Origin: an uncultured Bacilli bacterium
Lineage (GTDB): Bacteria; Bacillota_I; Bacilli_A; RF39; UBA660
Reading direction: 5' to 3'
DNA: 25,165 nt
Assembly (NCBI GenBank): GCA_944373065.1
Contig: CALWAJ010000007.1
Span: 1 to 25,165, forward strand
A model generated the notes under the pieces. The model had not been told where the DNA came from, searched no databases, and saw nothing but the letters and a program-made list of their open reading frames with translations. Shown one piece after another: positions 1 to 9,100 of the stretch; position 1 is the stretch's first letter; the number at the start of each line of letters is the position of its first letter. The translations under genes were made by a program, and so were the position numbers.

Positions 1-98
1 ATGCAACACTTTTTATTTGAACGTTTAACTGCAACTATTAATATTTTTTAGGTTGCATTTACTTTTTCAATTTAGTACCAAAAATTCGACAAAAAATA

Positions 99-127
99 TT
101 GATTTTTAATATTGCTATTGTTATAAT
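99..127 (+). promoter_or_regulatory. Sigma-A-type promoter of the first exported-protein operon
   Basis: TTGATT (99-104) and TATAAT (122-127) are separated by exactly 17 bases, a near-consensus vegetative promoter. Transcription would begin near 134, leaving a leader of roughly 255 nt before the first start codon. No better promoter is seen closer to the gene. Seen directly; activity is inferred. Confidence 0.75.
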
Positions 128-283
128 TGAACTATATTATAAAGATATCGGAGTGTATATAGTATGGGTTGTTTCAAGATGTTTTTCACTAAGTTTATTT
201 CCTATACAGAAGTCGGTGGTATTATTTATAATATTATAGGCATTATGGTCTAATGCTTTGGGATTTTAAACTCGAAGACTAAA

Positions 284-340
284 AAATTCGTGTTATTTTA
301 TGAAAAAAATGCCTGGTTTTTCGTAAGGTAACACAAGTTT
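284..340 (+). promoter_or_regulatory. Long leader hairpin
   Basis: Positions 290-307 pair with 317-334 over 18 base pairs with no bulge (three G-U pairs) around a nine-base loop at 308-316. After one mismatch (289/335) the stem continues for five more pairs (284-288 with 336-340). There is no T-run after it, so it is not an ordinary intrinsic terminator. It sits about 50 nt upstream of the start codon at 391. It could be an RNA stability or processing element or part of a regulatory switch. Pairing is seen directly; function is unknown. Confidence 0.6.
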
Positions 341-390
341 AGAATTCTAGTTTAGTTTCTTTTAAGATTAGAGAAAAGGAGAAGGGATTT

Positions 391-1788
391 ATGAAACAAA
401 GAAACAAGAAACACGAAAAACGCGTTAAAAAGTTGGCAGTTGGAACAGCTTTGTGTGCTTTAATTTTAGGCGTTTCTACTTATGCGTGGTTTATAGGTAT
501 GAAAACTGTTAATGTTTCAAGTTTTGATATTTCTATTGCCACAACAGAAAGTTTGAGTTTATCACTTAATGGTACTGATTGGGATGATACAGTAACTATT
601 AATGAAACAAATTATAATGATGCTAGTTACGTAGGTAACACTAATAGCTGGGGTGGAGAAGGACTGGTACCTTTATCAACAGTAGGTGCGATGGATCCTG
701 ATACATCTAAACTAATTATGTTTGAAAAAGGAAGTTTAACTGCTACTGAAGGTGGTTATCGTTTGATGTCTAGCCGTATTAATAACAGTTCTACTAAAGA
801 AGCTGACGGTTATGTAGCATTTGACTTATTTATTAAGAACTTATCAGGAGAAGAGTATTATACAAATTATGATCCACTTAATGAAGAAGCAATTTACTTA
901 ACACCTGAATCAAAAGCTTCTGCTTCAACAAATGGTGGTGAACAAAATACAGGTATTGAAAACTCTGTTAGAGTAGCATTTGCTCAAGTAGGACGTGTTA
1001 AAGCAGATACAGTAGATACAACTGCAATTACTGGTATTGATTGTTCTGGAAGTAATGGTTCTACTAAGATTTGTGATCAAAGAAATGCCCAAATCTGGGA
1101 GCCAAATGATACTAAACACGTAGAGAATGCTATAAATTGGTATAATGCATCTTGTAAGAAAAGAATAGCTGATGATGTATTTGATGATGCTTCATATAAT
1201 GGCGCTTGTGGTACTGTTAGCGATGGAACAGCTTATCATACTTATGTAGTAAGTGGAGTTATCGATGAAACAGATACAGTAGATGTATATGATGGTACTG
1301 ATTATAATGGTTATACTGATAGTATTTCTCCAGTAGCAGCTGATGGAAAATTAGTAGATCTTGATACATTTACAGATACAGAGAAAAACTTACAAGGAGT
1401 TGAACGTCCTACATTTATGACACTTGCTCCAAATAGTATTACTAAAGTAAGAGTATATGTTTATATCGAAGGACAAGATATTGATAACTATGACTTTGCA
1501 TCACTTGGTAAGAAAATATCAGTATCATTTGGATTCACTAAAGAAAGATTCTATGGTGAAGATATTGATTATGATGGAAATCCAGAGTTACCAGAAGATG
1601 TAAAAAGAAATGAAGCTGTAACATATTCTGCTACAGGTGAAATTACAGATATCTCTCCAGATGAAATTACTTGGAGTTCAGGAGCAGGAGAATTTAGTGT
1701 TCCAAAAACAATAACAAGCTTTACATTTAAAGATGGGGGAACAGATAAGACTGCAACTAAGACTGATGGTGCTTGGAATTTTAGTTAA
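391..1788 (+). CDS. SipW-type exported surface protein, paralogue 1
   Basis: A 465-residue secreted protein. A Lys/Arg-rich N-terminus (1-14) precedes a hydrophobic stretch (15-29) ending in TYAWF (30-34), the pattern of SipW-dependent signal peptides found on TasA- and camelysin-like matrix proteins. The rest is extracellular and beta-rich by composition. It aligns along most of its length with the next gene and more weakly with the third, sharing YVAFDLFIKNLSG, WEPNDT and EGQDIDNYDFA. Two cysteine pairs flank the WEPND region and probably form disulfides. A C-terminal extension of about 50 residues is absent from the paralogues. No LPXTG or cell-wall-binding motif is visible. The start has AAGGAG nine bases upstream. 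It is first in the operon and probably a major product, since it and its neighbour differ from the rest in codon use. TasA-like polymerisation is inferred; the export class is fairly certain. Confidence 0.85.
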   Translation: MKQRNKKHEKRVKKLAVGTALCALILGVSTYAWFIGMKTVNVSSFDISIATTESLSLSLNGTDWDDTVTINETNYNDASYVGNTNSWGGEGLVPLSTVGAMDPDTSKLIMFEKGSLTATEGGYRLMSSRINNSSTKEADGYVAFDLFIKNLSGEEYYTNYDPLNEEAIYLTPESKASASTNGGEQNTGIENSVRVAFAQVGRVKADTVDTTAITGIDCSGSNGSTKICDQRNAQIWEPNDTKHVENAINWYNASCKKRIADDVFDDASYNGACGTVSDGTAYHTYVVSGVIDETDTVDVYDGTDYNGYTDSISPVAADGKLVDLDTFTDTEKNLQGVERPTFMTLAPNSITKVRVYVYIEGQDIDNYDFASLGKKISVSFGFTKERFYGEDIDYDGNPELPEDVKRNEAVTYSATGEITDISPDEITWSSGAGEFSVPKTITSFTFKDGGTDKTATKTDGAWNFS

Positions 1789-1793
1789 AACAA

Positions 1794-1825
1794 TATAAGT
1801 TGAGGGATAATATTTATTATCCTTC
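1794..1825 (+). promoter_or_regulatory. Intercistronic hairpin preceded by TATAAGTTGA
   Basis: Just after the stop codon, 1802-1811 pairs with 1816-1825 (10 pairs, one G-U, four-base loop). The ten bases TATAAGTTGA (1794-1803) recur at the same place after the next gene. No T-run follows, so full termination is unlikely; mRNA processing or 3'-end protection to set protein ratios is a possible role. Confidence 0.55.
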
Positions 1826-1857
1826 AGTACTATATATGATAAAAAGTGGGAGGAATT

Positions 1858-3174
1858 ATGAAAAGGAAGAAACATAATGAGAAACATTCTAAGAAAATTA
1901 GAAAGTTAGTCGCAATGTGTTCTTTAATAGCAATACTCTTAGCTGTATCAACATATGCTTGGTTTATAGGTATGAAAAGGGTAGAAGTATCAGAGTTTGA
2001 TATAAATATTGCTACAACAGAAGGATTATTTCTATCAATGGATGGAATTGATTGGAAATATAATCTTGATGTTAATGAAGCAACACAATATGACAATAAT
2101 ACAAATAAATTAGATGGTGTAGAACTAATCCCTCTATCATCTGTTGGAGATATGGATAGTACAACATCAAGAATGAAATTATATGAAAAATCAAGTTTAA
2201 CAGCTGTACCTGGAGGTTATAGATTATTATCTGCTCAAGTTAATAACTATACTGATACAGAAGAAACAACTGGGGCATACATCGAAGGAGATGGTTATGT
2301 TGCATTTGATTTATTCATTAAAAACTTATCTGGAGATGAATATTATATTGATAATGATCCAGATAATGAAGAAGCAATTTATTTAACTACAAATTCATCT
2401 GTAACTATAGCAGATGAAGGTGGAGTACCAAATACAGGTATTGAAAACTCATTAAGAGTGGCATTTACACAAATAGGACGTGTAGAAGGAGATACAACAG
2501 ATCAAGCAACTATTACAGGAATGACTTGTGCTGACGATGAAGATGGAGCTGCTCCAGTAACAGGAATTTGTCGTAGTGCTCAAATTTGGGAACCAAATGA
2601 TACTGATCACGTTCAAAATGCAATTAACTGGTATGATAAATCTTGTTTAGCAAGAACAGCTGCTGATGTTTATTCTTCTAGTTCATATACATCTAGTGAT
2701 GATGGTACTACAACTTGTACTGATATAGTTGATGGTACAGCATATCCTACATATGCAATTAGTAGAAGAATAGATGTTGCTGATGGTGTAAACATTTATG
2801 ATGGAGCTGCATTCAATACATATGCTGCAAATACAATAGATTATGCTACTTATGCTGCAGCTTTAGATAAATCTCCATATAAATTAGTAGAATATCCAAA
2901 CTTTACTGATACAATGAAAAATATTGCAGGAGCAGAAAGACCACAATTTATGACACTAGCTCCAAATAGTATTACTAAAGTAAGAGTATATATTTATCTT
3001 GAAGGACAAGATATAGATAACTATGATTTTGCTCAACTTGGTGCTAAAGTTTCTGTAAACTTTGGATTCACTAAGGAAAGATATACAGAAGAAGACATTG
3101 ATTACGATGGACCAAGTACTGATATTACTCCATCAGATGAAGAAGAAAACGGACCTGATGTAGAAGAACCATAA
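1858..3174 (+). CDS. SipW-type exported surface protein, paralogue 2
   Basis: A 438-residue paralogue of the preceding gene. A basic N-terminus is followed by a hydrophobic segment and STYAWF (31-36), a SipW-type export signal. The mature part shares the VAFDLFIKNLSGDEYY, WEPNDTDH and EGQDIDNYDFA blocks and both cysteine pairs, then ends in a short acidic, proline-containing tail instead of the extension of paralogue 1. A 33-base stretch is identical in the two genes (1426-1458 and 2959-2991), so duplication is recent or conversion has occurred. An in-frame GTG at 1846 overlaps the Shine-Dalgarno GGGAGG (1848-1853), so ATG 1858 is the better start. Likely co-transcribed with gene 1 as a second structural subunit (inference). 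Confidence 0.85.
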   Translation: MKRKKHNEKHSKKIRKLVAMCSLIAILLAVSTYAWFIGMKRVEVSEFDINIATTEGLFLSMDGIDWKYNLDVNEATQYDNNTNKLDGVELIPLSSVGDMDSTTSRMKLYEKSSLTAVPGGYRLLSAQVNNYTDTEETTGAYIEGDGYVAFDLFIKNLSGDEYYIDNDPDNEEAIYLTTNSSVTIADEGGVPNTGIENSLRVAFTQIGRVEGDTTDQATITGMTCADDEDGAAPVTGICRSAQIWEPNDTDHVQNAINWYDKSCLARTAADVYSSSSYTSSDDGTTTCTDIVDGTAYPTYAISRRIDVADGVNIYDGAAFNTYAANTIDYATYAAALDKSPYKLVEYPNFTDTMKNIAGAERPQFMTLAPNSITKVRVYIYLEGQDIDNYDFAQLGAKVSVNFGFTKERYTEEDIDYDGPSTDITPSDEEENGPDVEEP

Positions 3175-3181
3175 GATATGG

Positions 3182-3227
3182 TATAAGTTGAATAAAGAGT
3201 AATATTATTAAATTATTACTCTTTATT
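3182..3227 (+). promoter_or_regulatory. Second TATAAGTTGA plus hairpin element
   Basis: TATAAGTTGA (3182-3191) leads directly into a 14-base-pair perfect stem, 3191-3204 with 3214-3227, with a nine-base loop. The arm itself ends in CTTTATT but no T-run follows, so it may be a partial terminator or an mRNA 3'-end stabiliser. It repeats the arrangement seen after the previous gene with a different stem sequence. Confidence 0.55.
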
Positions 3228-3248
3228 TACATTATGAAGGAGGGGAAA

Positions 3249-4352
3249 ATGGCTAAAAAAGATTTAAAGGTAAAGAAAAGACAGAATCTTAAAGTGAATA
3301 TTAAATCTAATAAAGACAAAGTTTTTTTTGATAAAGTAAGTAAGAGGAAGACTATTATCTTTTTAATACTTTTAGCACTTCTTTTGATTGTAGCTACCTA
3401 TGCTTGGTTTTCATCAGCTTTAAATGTTAGAATTAGAACATTTAGAATGGCTGTTGATAGAAATAGTGGGTTAACAATATCATTAGATGCGATTAATTAT
3501 GATAGTTATGTGGAAATAAATGAAGATACTATTTTAAATAATTTAGTTAATACTTATCCAACTAATAAAAGCTTATGGGTAAGTAATGGATTAGTACCAG
3601 TATCATCTAATGGTATTACTAATCATGATAGTCCTGATTTTAATATCTTTACTAGTGATGGTGTTCTTTATCAAAGAAGAGATCCTGATAATGGTTTTAT
3701 TTATACAACAGAAAGAGTAGAAACTGAAAGAAAAAAATATAGTTATTATTTAGCCTTTGATATTTTTTTACGTAATGAAACAGGCTCTCCTATAAGTGAT
3801 AATCTTTATTTCGATAGATCTAGTTATGTTAATGTATCTGCTGATGCTAATGAAGAGATGCAAGGATTGGGAAATTCTGTAAGAGTTGGTATTGTTAAAA
3901 TCAATAGTACATCTTTAGATGCTCCTGCTACAACGGCACAAAATCTTACTTGTGATAATAATTGCAATGCAATTATATATGAGCCAAATAGTAGAAATCA
4001 TACAGCTTTATCAATAGAAAGGGCTTCTAAATACAATGTTAATTTAGTTAATGGAGAACGTTTTCCAACTTATGCTGTAAGTAGAGCCGGAGGACCTATC
4101 TTTGTCGCTAATACTGTATCTGGTTCACCTAATATTGATTTAGACTACTTTACTTTACAAAATACAATAACAGAAGAAAACTTTAGTAATCCATTATTCC
4201 AAATACCTGATGGTGTTACAAAAGCTAGAGTTTATCTTTGGATTGAAGGACAGGATATTGATAGTTTAGAAACAAACTCTGAAGGTACTGATTTAGATAT
4301 ATCAATAAGCTTTGTTAAAGATATAGAAGGTTATACTACCTTTAATGAATAA
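3249..4352 (+). CDS. SipW-type exported surface protein, divergent paralogue 3
   Basis: A 367-residue exported protein. The basic N-terminal segment is unusually long (about 34 residues) before the hydrophobic stretch 35-50 and the TYAWF-type end (50-54). The mature region keeps the family blocks in weaker form: YYLAFDIFLRNETG, IYEPNSRNH and RVYLWIEGQDID. Only the first cysteine pair (CDNNC) is retained; the second pair of the paralogues is missing. Start choice: an upstream in-frame ATG at 3234 lies before AAGGAGGGG (3237-3245), which serves ATG 3249. Follows the second hairpin element, so its dose may be lower than the first two genes. It could be a minor or capping subunit, as accessory proteins are in TasA systems (inference). 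Confidence 0.8.
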   Translation: MAKKDLKVKKRQNLKVNIKSNKDKVFFDKVSKRKTIIFLILLALLLIVATYAWFSSALNVRIRTFRMAVDRNSGLTISLDAINYDSYVEINEDTILNNLVNTYPTNKSLWVSNGLVPVSSNGITNHDSPDFNIFTSDGVLYQRRDPDNGFIYTTERVETERKKYSYYLAFDIFLRNETGSPISDNLYFDRSSYVNVSADANEEMQGLGNSVRVGIVKINSTSLDAPATTAQNLTCDNNCNAIIYEPNSRNHTALSIERASKYNVNLVNGERFPTYAVSRAGGPIFVANTVSGSPNIDLDYFTLQNTITEENFSNPLFQIPDGVTKARVYLWIEGQDIDSLETNSEGTDLDISISFVKDIEGYTTFNE

Positions 4353-4365
4353 ATGGGAGGTTAAA

Positions 4366-4503
4366 ATGAAAAACGAAGAAAGAATAGATTTTGACTTATC
4401 ACGCCTTAATTTATCTGAATTAATTGAATCATATCAAGATATAGAAGACTTTATACACTTTTTAGAAGAACAAAGAATAGAAGAGGATGATTTAGATGAA
4501 TAA
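4366..4503 (+). CDS. Small acidic protein (45 aa), unknown function
   Basis: A short ORF encoding 45 residues beginning MKNEERIDFDLSRLN and ending EEQRIEEDDLDE. It has a strong Shine-Dalgarno GGGAGG (4355-4360) five bases before ATG, starts 13 bases after the previous stop, and its last eight bases overlap the start of the next gene (ATG 4496), a sign of translational coupling. The sequence is highly acidic and likely helical, with no signal peptide, so it should be cytoplasmic. It could be a small partner of the 543-residue protein that follows. I recognise no family. Confidence 0.7.
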   Translation: MKNEERIDFDLSRLNLSELIESYQDIEDFIHFLEEQRIEEDDLDE

Positions 4504-6127
4504 TTTTTTAGAATTTATAAAAAAAGATATCGAAGCGAAAAAAGCATTAGTTTCTACGATGCCTACAAAGACGAAAACTAATATAAAAAAATTAAATAAA
4601 ACTATTGATGTTATTGAAAGTAAATATATAGCTTATAAAAATAGTTTAACTAATTATCTCTTGGCTAAAAGTCGTTCCTTTATCTTAAAAGATGATGAGA
4701 AAAATGTTAATACTGATAAATTAAATGAAAAAATTATTGATTTGGAGCATGTTAAATTTTTACTTAATCCTTCTAATACTTTTTTTGAAAAGATGGGATT
4801 TGATACTTTACTATATCAAATAAGTAATTATACTACTTTTAACTTTGATTCTTTAAATGATATAATTAATGGTTTTTTAGATAAATTTGAAATGGCTAAT
4901 ATTTTACTTACTAGTGATGATTTTAATTATACTTGTTATGTTCATGAATATATGACAGCTTTTTTAGAAGTGCGTCATAAGAAGAGTAAAAACTATGATA
5001 AAGTAGGAGAGGTATTTGAACAGATATATTGGATTAATCCTGAACTTATAGAACATATAGAACTTAATTTTCGTAAATTAATTAAAATAAATGAAAGAAA
5101 GTTTTCTAATTATATTTTAGAATTGCAAAAAGAAGCGATGAGGCAAAATAAAATAGAAAACTATAATGACTGTATTGAAAAGTTAAAGTCTTTATATATA
5201 GATTTAAATTTAGCTAGTAAAGAGGCTCCTAGTGATATACTTTCTTTAGCTCGTAGTGGAGAAATTGATATTGAACAATTAAGAGAAGGAAGTAAAGCAA
5301 GAACTACTGCTTATAAGACATTAATACCTGAAGGTGTAGATATTCATGATAAGAAAGCTATGGATAAAGTATGTAATATTTTAGAAAAATTAAAGTTAAA
5401 CATAGAAGAATATAATAATTACTTAGAGTTTTTACCTTTATTTAATAATTTTAAAGAAGAATATATAAATTTAGTTCCTAAAGATGATGCTGAAGTTTCA
5501 TATAAAGGTTTAAAAGAAGTAGAAGATAAGATTAATAATTTAGAAAATGAACTTGAAAAAATTAATAAAAAAATATTTAGTGGTAAGCCTGGATTTTTTG
5601 AATTTAAAAGTGATCATGATTTGAAACACTTAAAAGCAGAGTCAGTTATTAAAGCGAAAGAACTTTATAAGTTATATAAAAGTTATGATGAAGAATATTT
5701 TAAGAGTAGAGTAATGGCTATTTTAAGTAATACTTTAACGATTATGGATTTGTTAAATCTATATTATAGTTTTGATTACTTTAAGAAATTAGCTATATCT
5801 AAAGCTTATAATACAACTAATTTTGAAGAGATATCTAAATATAGTGAAGCTTTTGATTTATTTGCTATGAATACTACTAATATTATAATAGCAGGACTTC
5901 CTGTATTTGATGAGAGAAATATTGCGATGATTATTGCTAATAAATATAATTTAAATAGTATTAGATTAACTGAAGAAGATTTAAGTGAAGATAATCTTGT
6001 TAATCTTTTAAATAAAATTCTTTTAATACTTAGAATAAATAAAATAGAAAACAGTAAGATAACAATTGAGAAAATATGGTTTATTGTTCAAGTTGATAAA
6101 ATTATGTCAAATGAAGGAAAAAAATAA
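4496..6127 (+). CDS. Large helical cytoplasmic protein, unknown function
   Basis: A 543-residue protein with no signal peptide or membrane segment. It is rich in Lys, Glu, Ile, Leu and Asn and reads as almost wholly alpha-helical, with a likely coiled coil around residues 340-360 (EVEDKINNLENELEKINKKI). No Walker, kinase, nuclease or DNA-binding motif is seen. It starts inside the end of the 45-residue ORF with AGAGGA just upstream, so the two are probably made together. Lying between exported-protein genes, it may be a cytoplasmic scaffold or partner of the ATPase/DUF2357 pair encoded further on (inference from position only). I do not recognise the family. Confidence 0.75.
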   Translation: MNNFLEFIKKDIEAKKALVSTMPTKTKTNIKKLNKTIDVIESKYIAYKNSLTNYLLAKSRSFILKDDEKNVNTDKLNEKIIDLEHVKFLLNPSNTFFEKMGFDTLLYQISNYTTFNFDSLNDIINGFLDKFEMANILLTSDDFNYTCYVHEYMTAFLEVRHKKSKNYDKVGEVFEQIYWINPELIEHIELNFRKLIKINERKFSNYILELQKEAMRQNKIENYNDCIEKLKSLYIDLNLASKEAPSDILSLARSGEIDIEQLREGSKARTTAYKTLIPEGVDIHDKKAMDKVCNILEKLKLNIEEYNNYLEFLPLFNNFKEEYINLVPKDDAEVSYKGLKEVEDKINNLENELEKINKKIFSGKPGFFEFKSDHDLKHLKAESVIKAKELYKLYKSYDEEYFKSRVMAILSNTLTIMDLLNLYYSFDYFKKLAISKAYNTTNFEEISKYSEAFDLFAMNTTNIIIAGLPVFDERNIAMIIANKYNLNSIRLTEEDLSEDNLVNLLNKILLILRINKIENSKITIEKIWFIVQVDKIMSNEGKK

Positions 6128-6144
6128 GATATTTTGTAAAATTA

Positions 6145-6153
6145 TGATATAAT
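6145..6153 (+). promoter_or_regulatory. Extended -10 promoter before the giant surface protein
   Basis: TGATATAAT (6145-6153) is an extended -10 element (TGnTATAAT). No good -35 is found at 17 bases. It lies 39 bases before ATG 6192 in a 64-base gap, so the surface-protein genes may have their own transcript in addition to read-through. Confidence 0.6.
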
Positions 6154-6191
6154 TTATTTAATAGAATAATAGGAGTAAAGGAAGAGTTGTT

Positions 6192-9100
6192 ATGATTGAA
6201 AGAATAAAAAGTTCTAAAAAAATATATTGTTTAATTGCTCTATTATTTATAATATTAGCTTTACTAATTGCTATTCCTAGTTTAGGTAGATTTCAAAGTA
6301 AGATTGTTAGTAATGGTGAAGTATGGGATGGTAGTGTAGCTTCTAGTTATAGAGATGGTAATGGTACTGTTTCTAATCCTTATGTTATTAGTAATGGTAG
6401 TGAATTAGCTTTTTTTGCTCAATCTTTAGAAAGTAATGATTATAATGATACTTATTTTACTTTGGGTAATGATATTATATTAAATGATGGTATATTTTTA
6501 TATGATAATGATAATAAATTACAGTATGTTAAAGATAATGTAACTTATTATGTTTCTTCATTTGGGACTGATTTATATAATGATATAACTAGAGAAGGAA
6601 ATGTAGTTGGTAGTATTAATAAATTTTCTTCTCTTAATAATTTTAAAGGACATTTTGATGGTAATTCTCATACTATTTATGGTTTATATATAGCAGATTC
6701 TACTGCAGAAGAAGTTTCTTTCTTTACTAATTTAGAAGGTGAAGTTAGTAATTTATATTTTAGTAATTCTGTTATTAATGGTAACTCTCTTACAGCTGGA
6801 GTGGCTATAAATGCTAATAATGCTGATTTAAGTAATATTTTATATGATGGTTATATTATTGGTAGTGATAAAGATGCTTTAACAGAAGAGATTAATATTG
6901 ATAATATTACTTTGGATTCTTCATTTAATAGAGTATCACCAGATATTTCTTTAAATGATATTGAAGGAACTGTTATGCAAATTACATTACTTGGAAGTGT
7001 TAATAATTTTAATAATTTAACTATCAATGGAAATAGTATAACAACTAATGATTTTAATGTTAACTTAGATTTAGATAATTATAATTCTCTTGAAATAGTA
7101 ACTCCTAATTATCAAAATGTTACTTTATCTAATTTAAGATATCAAATTACTTATAGTAATTCTTATACAAGTGGAATTGTTGCTAATCTTTCTAATACAT
7201 CTTTAAAAAATGTAGTTAATAAGGCAGATATTTATGCTAAGACAATAAGTAGTGGATTAGTTGGTAGAGCTTCTAATATTAATATTGTTAATTCTTATAA
7301 TAGTGGTAATTTTTATACTGATAATACAACTAGTGGTTTAATTACAGAACTTAGAGGTAGTGATAATACTATTTCTAACAGTTATAATAGCGGTGCTTTA
7401 ACTTCTAATACTAAAATTGGTTTAATAGGAAATATTTCTGATGCTAGTGTTACAATAGAAAATGTTTTTAATGCTAGTAGTAGTACTTACTTAATTAATA
7501 ATATTTTAGGAAATAGTAGTGTTACAGTTAATAATTCTTATTATACTGAAGGAGAAGAAAGTGGAACTGGTAGTTTAGGAGGAAGTTTTACTCTTGTAAG
7601 TAACTCTAGTTTAGAAGATAAGAATTTTCTTATAAATACTTTAGGATTTAAAGAGTTTATTGATACTGATGATTTAATAGATAATCCTTCTAATCTCTTT
7701 ATCTATGAAGATAATAGTTATCCATTATTATATTTTGATGAAAGTACTTTAAGTACTGCTAAGATAAGTATTGATGGACATACTTATAATAATTTCTCTA
7801 ATGAATTAGAGTCTTTTAAATATACTGATACAATTAACTTTACTATTTCTAATTTAGATAATTTAACTATGAATAAAGAACTATATTATTATATATATGA
7901 AGGTGATAGTCCTTTAACAAAAGATGAAGTTAAAGATGTTTCTTCTTGGATTCCTTATGAGAAAGTTGGTTCAATAGATGATTTAGGTAGTTATATTATT
8001 TATGTTAAAGCGGTTGATTATAATGATAATGTTTCATATATAAATACGGATATCTTAGTTCTTGATAATACACCTCTTGATGTTTCTTTAAAGATGGATG
8101 ATTTAGTCTTTGATAGTTTTAAGACATCTTTAGAAGATGTTTATGTTAATAAAGATAAAACTTTAACGGTAACAGCAACTGATGACTTATCTACGGTTGA
8201 AAAAATTGAATATTATATTTCATCTGATGTTATGACGAAAGAAGATTTGAATGATGTTTCCTTTATGCCTTATGAAGATGAGATACTTTTAAATATGTTA
8301 GGTAGAAATATAGTATATGTCAAAATAACTGATAATTTTGGCTACGTTACTTATGTTAATACGGATTATATTAATTATACGGGATATCAAATAGATAAAA
8401 TAACAGCTTTTAATAGTGATAAACATAGTGATGAGTTAAAAATTACTGATAAATCTAATGTTAATTTAGATATTACTTATAAGGGAGATTTAGAATATAA
8501 GGAAGGATATCAACATGTCTTAGTTTCTAATACTAAGTTACCTGTTAATACAAAGATTACTATAATAGATAATATTAAGGAAAAAGTTTATACTTATGAA
8601 GTTAGTGATGATGATTATAATGATAATAAAATGACTTATCCTTTTAGTCTATTTAAAGAAGTAGGTAGTATTGATGATATTTCATATCAAGAAATTACTA
8701 GTGGTACGATAAATGAAGATTATACTGTTAATATTTCTTTTGTAAATACTGATATAACGTCTGATTTATTAGATATTAGTCTATCTTTAATGATAAAAGA
8801 TGAAGATGATAAAGTTATATTAGATACTTTAGAAAATAGTTTAAAAACATTTGATGTTTATACTGATAAAGATGCTTCTATTAAACTTACAACTACTGAT
8901 ACTATTAATAGTATAGATTATAATAGTAATTCTCTTACAGAAGTTAATTTTACTGCTAATGTAGAATATCAAGATGATATTATTGATACTACATATCAAG
9001 ATAAAAGTTTAATGTTAATACTAAAATTAGTTGATAGTGATGGAGAGATGGTATCTAAAGAGAACTTGAAAAATATTTCTTTTAAAGTTAATGATACTTT

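Larger units (their letters stand above)
1..390 (+). other. Non-coding upstream region and structured 5' leader
   Basis: No supportable gene lies here on either strand. Positions 1-98 hold only AT-rich sequence with a weak 7-base inverted repeat (1-7 and 53-59); it may be the tail of an upstream unit outside the window. From about 134 onward the transcript would fold into consecutive hairpins: 201-206 pairing with 235-240, 240-245 pairing with 251-256, and a long one at 284-340. The spacing of several stems ahead of one Shine-Dalgarno site (AAGGAG, 376-381) suggests a regulatory leader. I do not recognise it as a known riboswitch class. Confidence 0.6.

Noticed and set aside
1..59. Terminator formed by the repeat at 1-7 and 53-59
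   Set aside because: Only seven pairs around a 45-base loop; too weak to call.
134..283. c-di-GMP (GEMM) riboswitch in the leader
   Set aside because: I looked because of the possible EAL domain and matrix genes, but the conserved GEMM core bases are not present.
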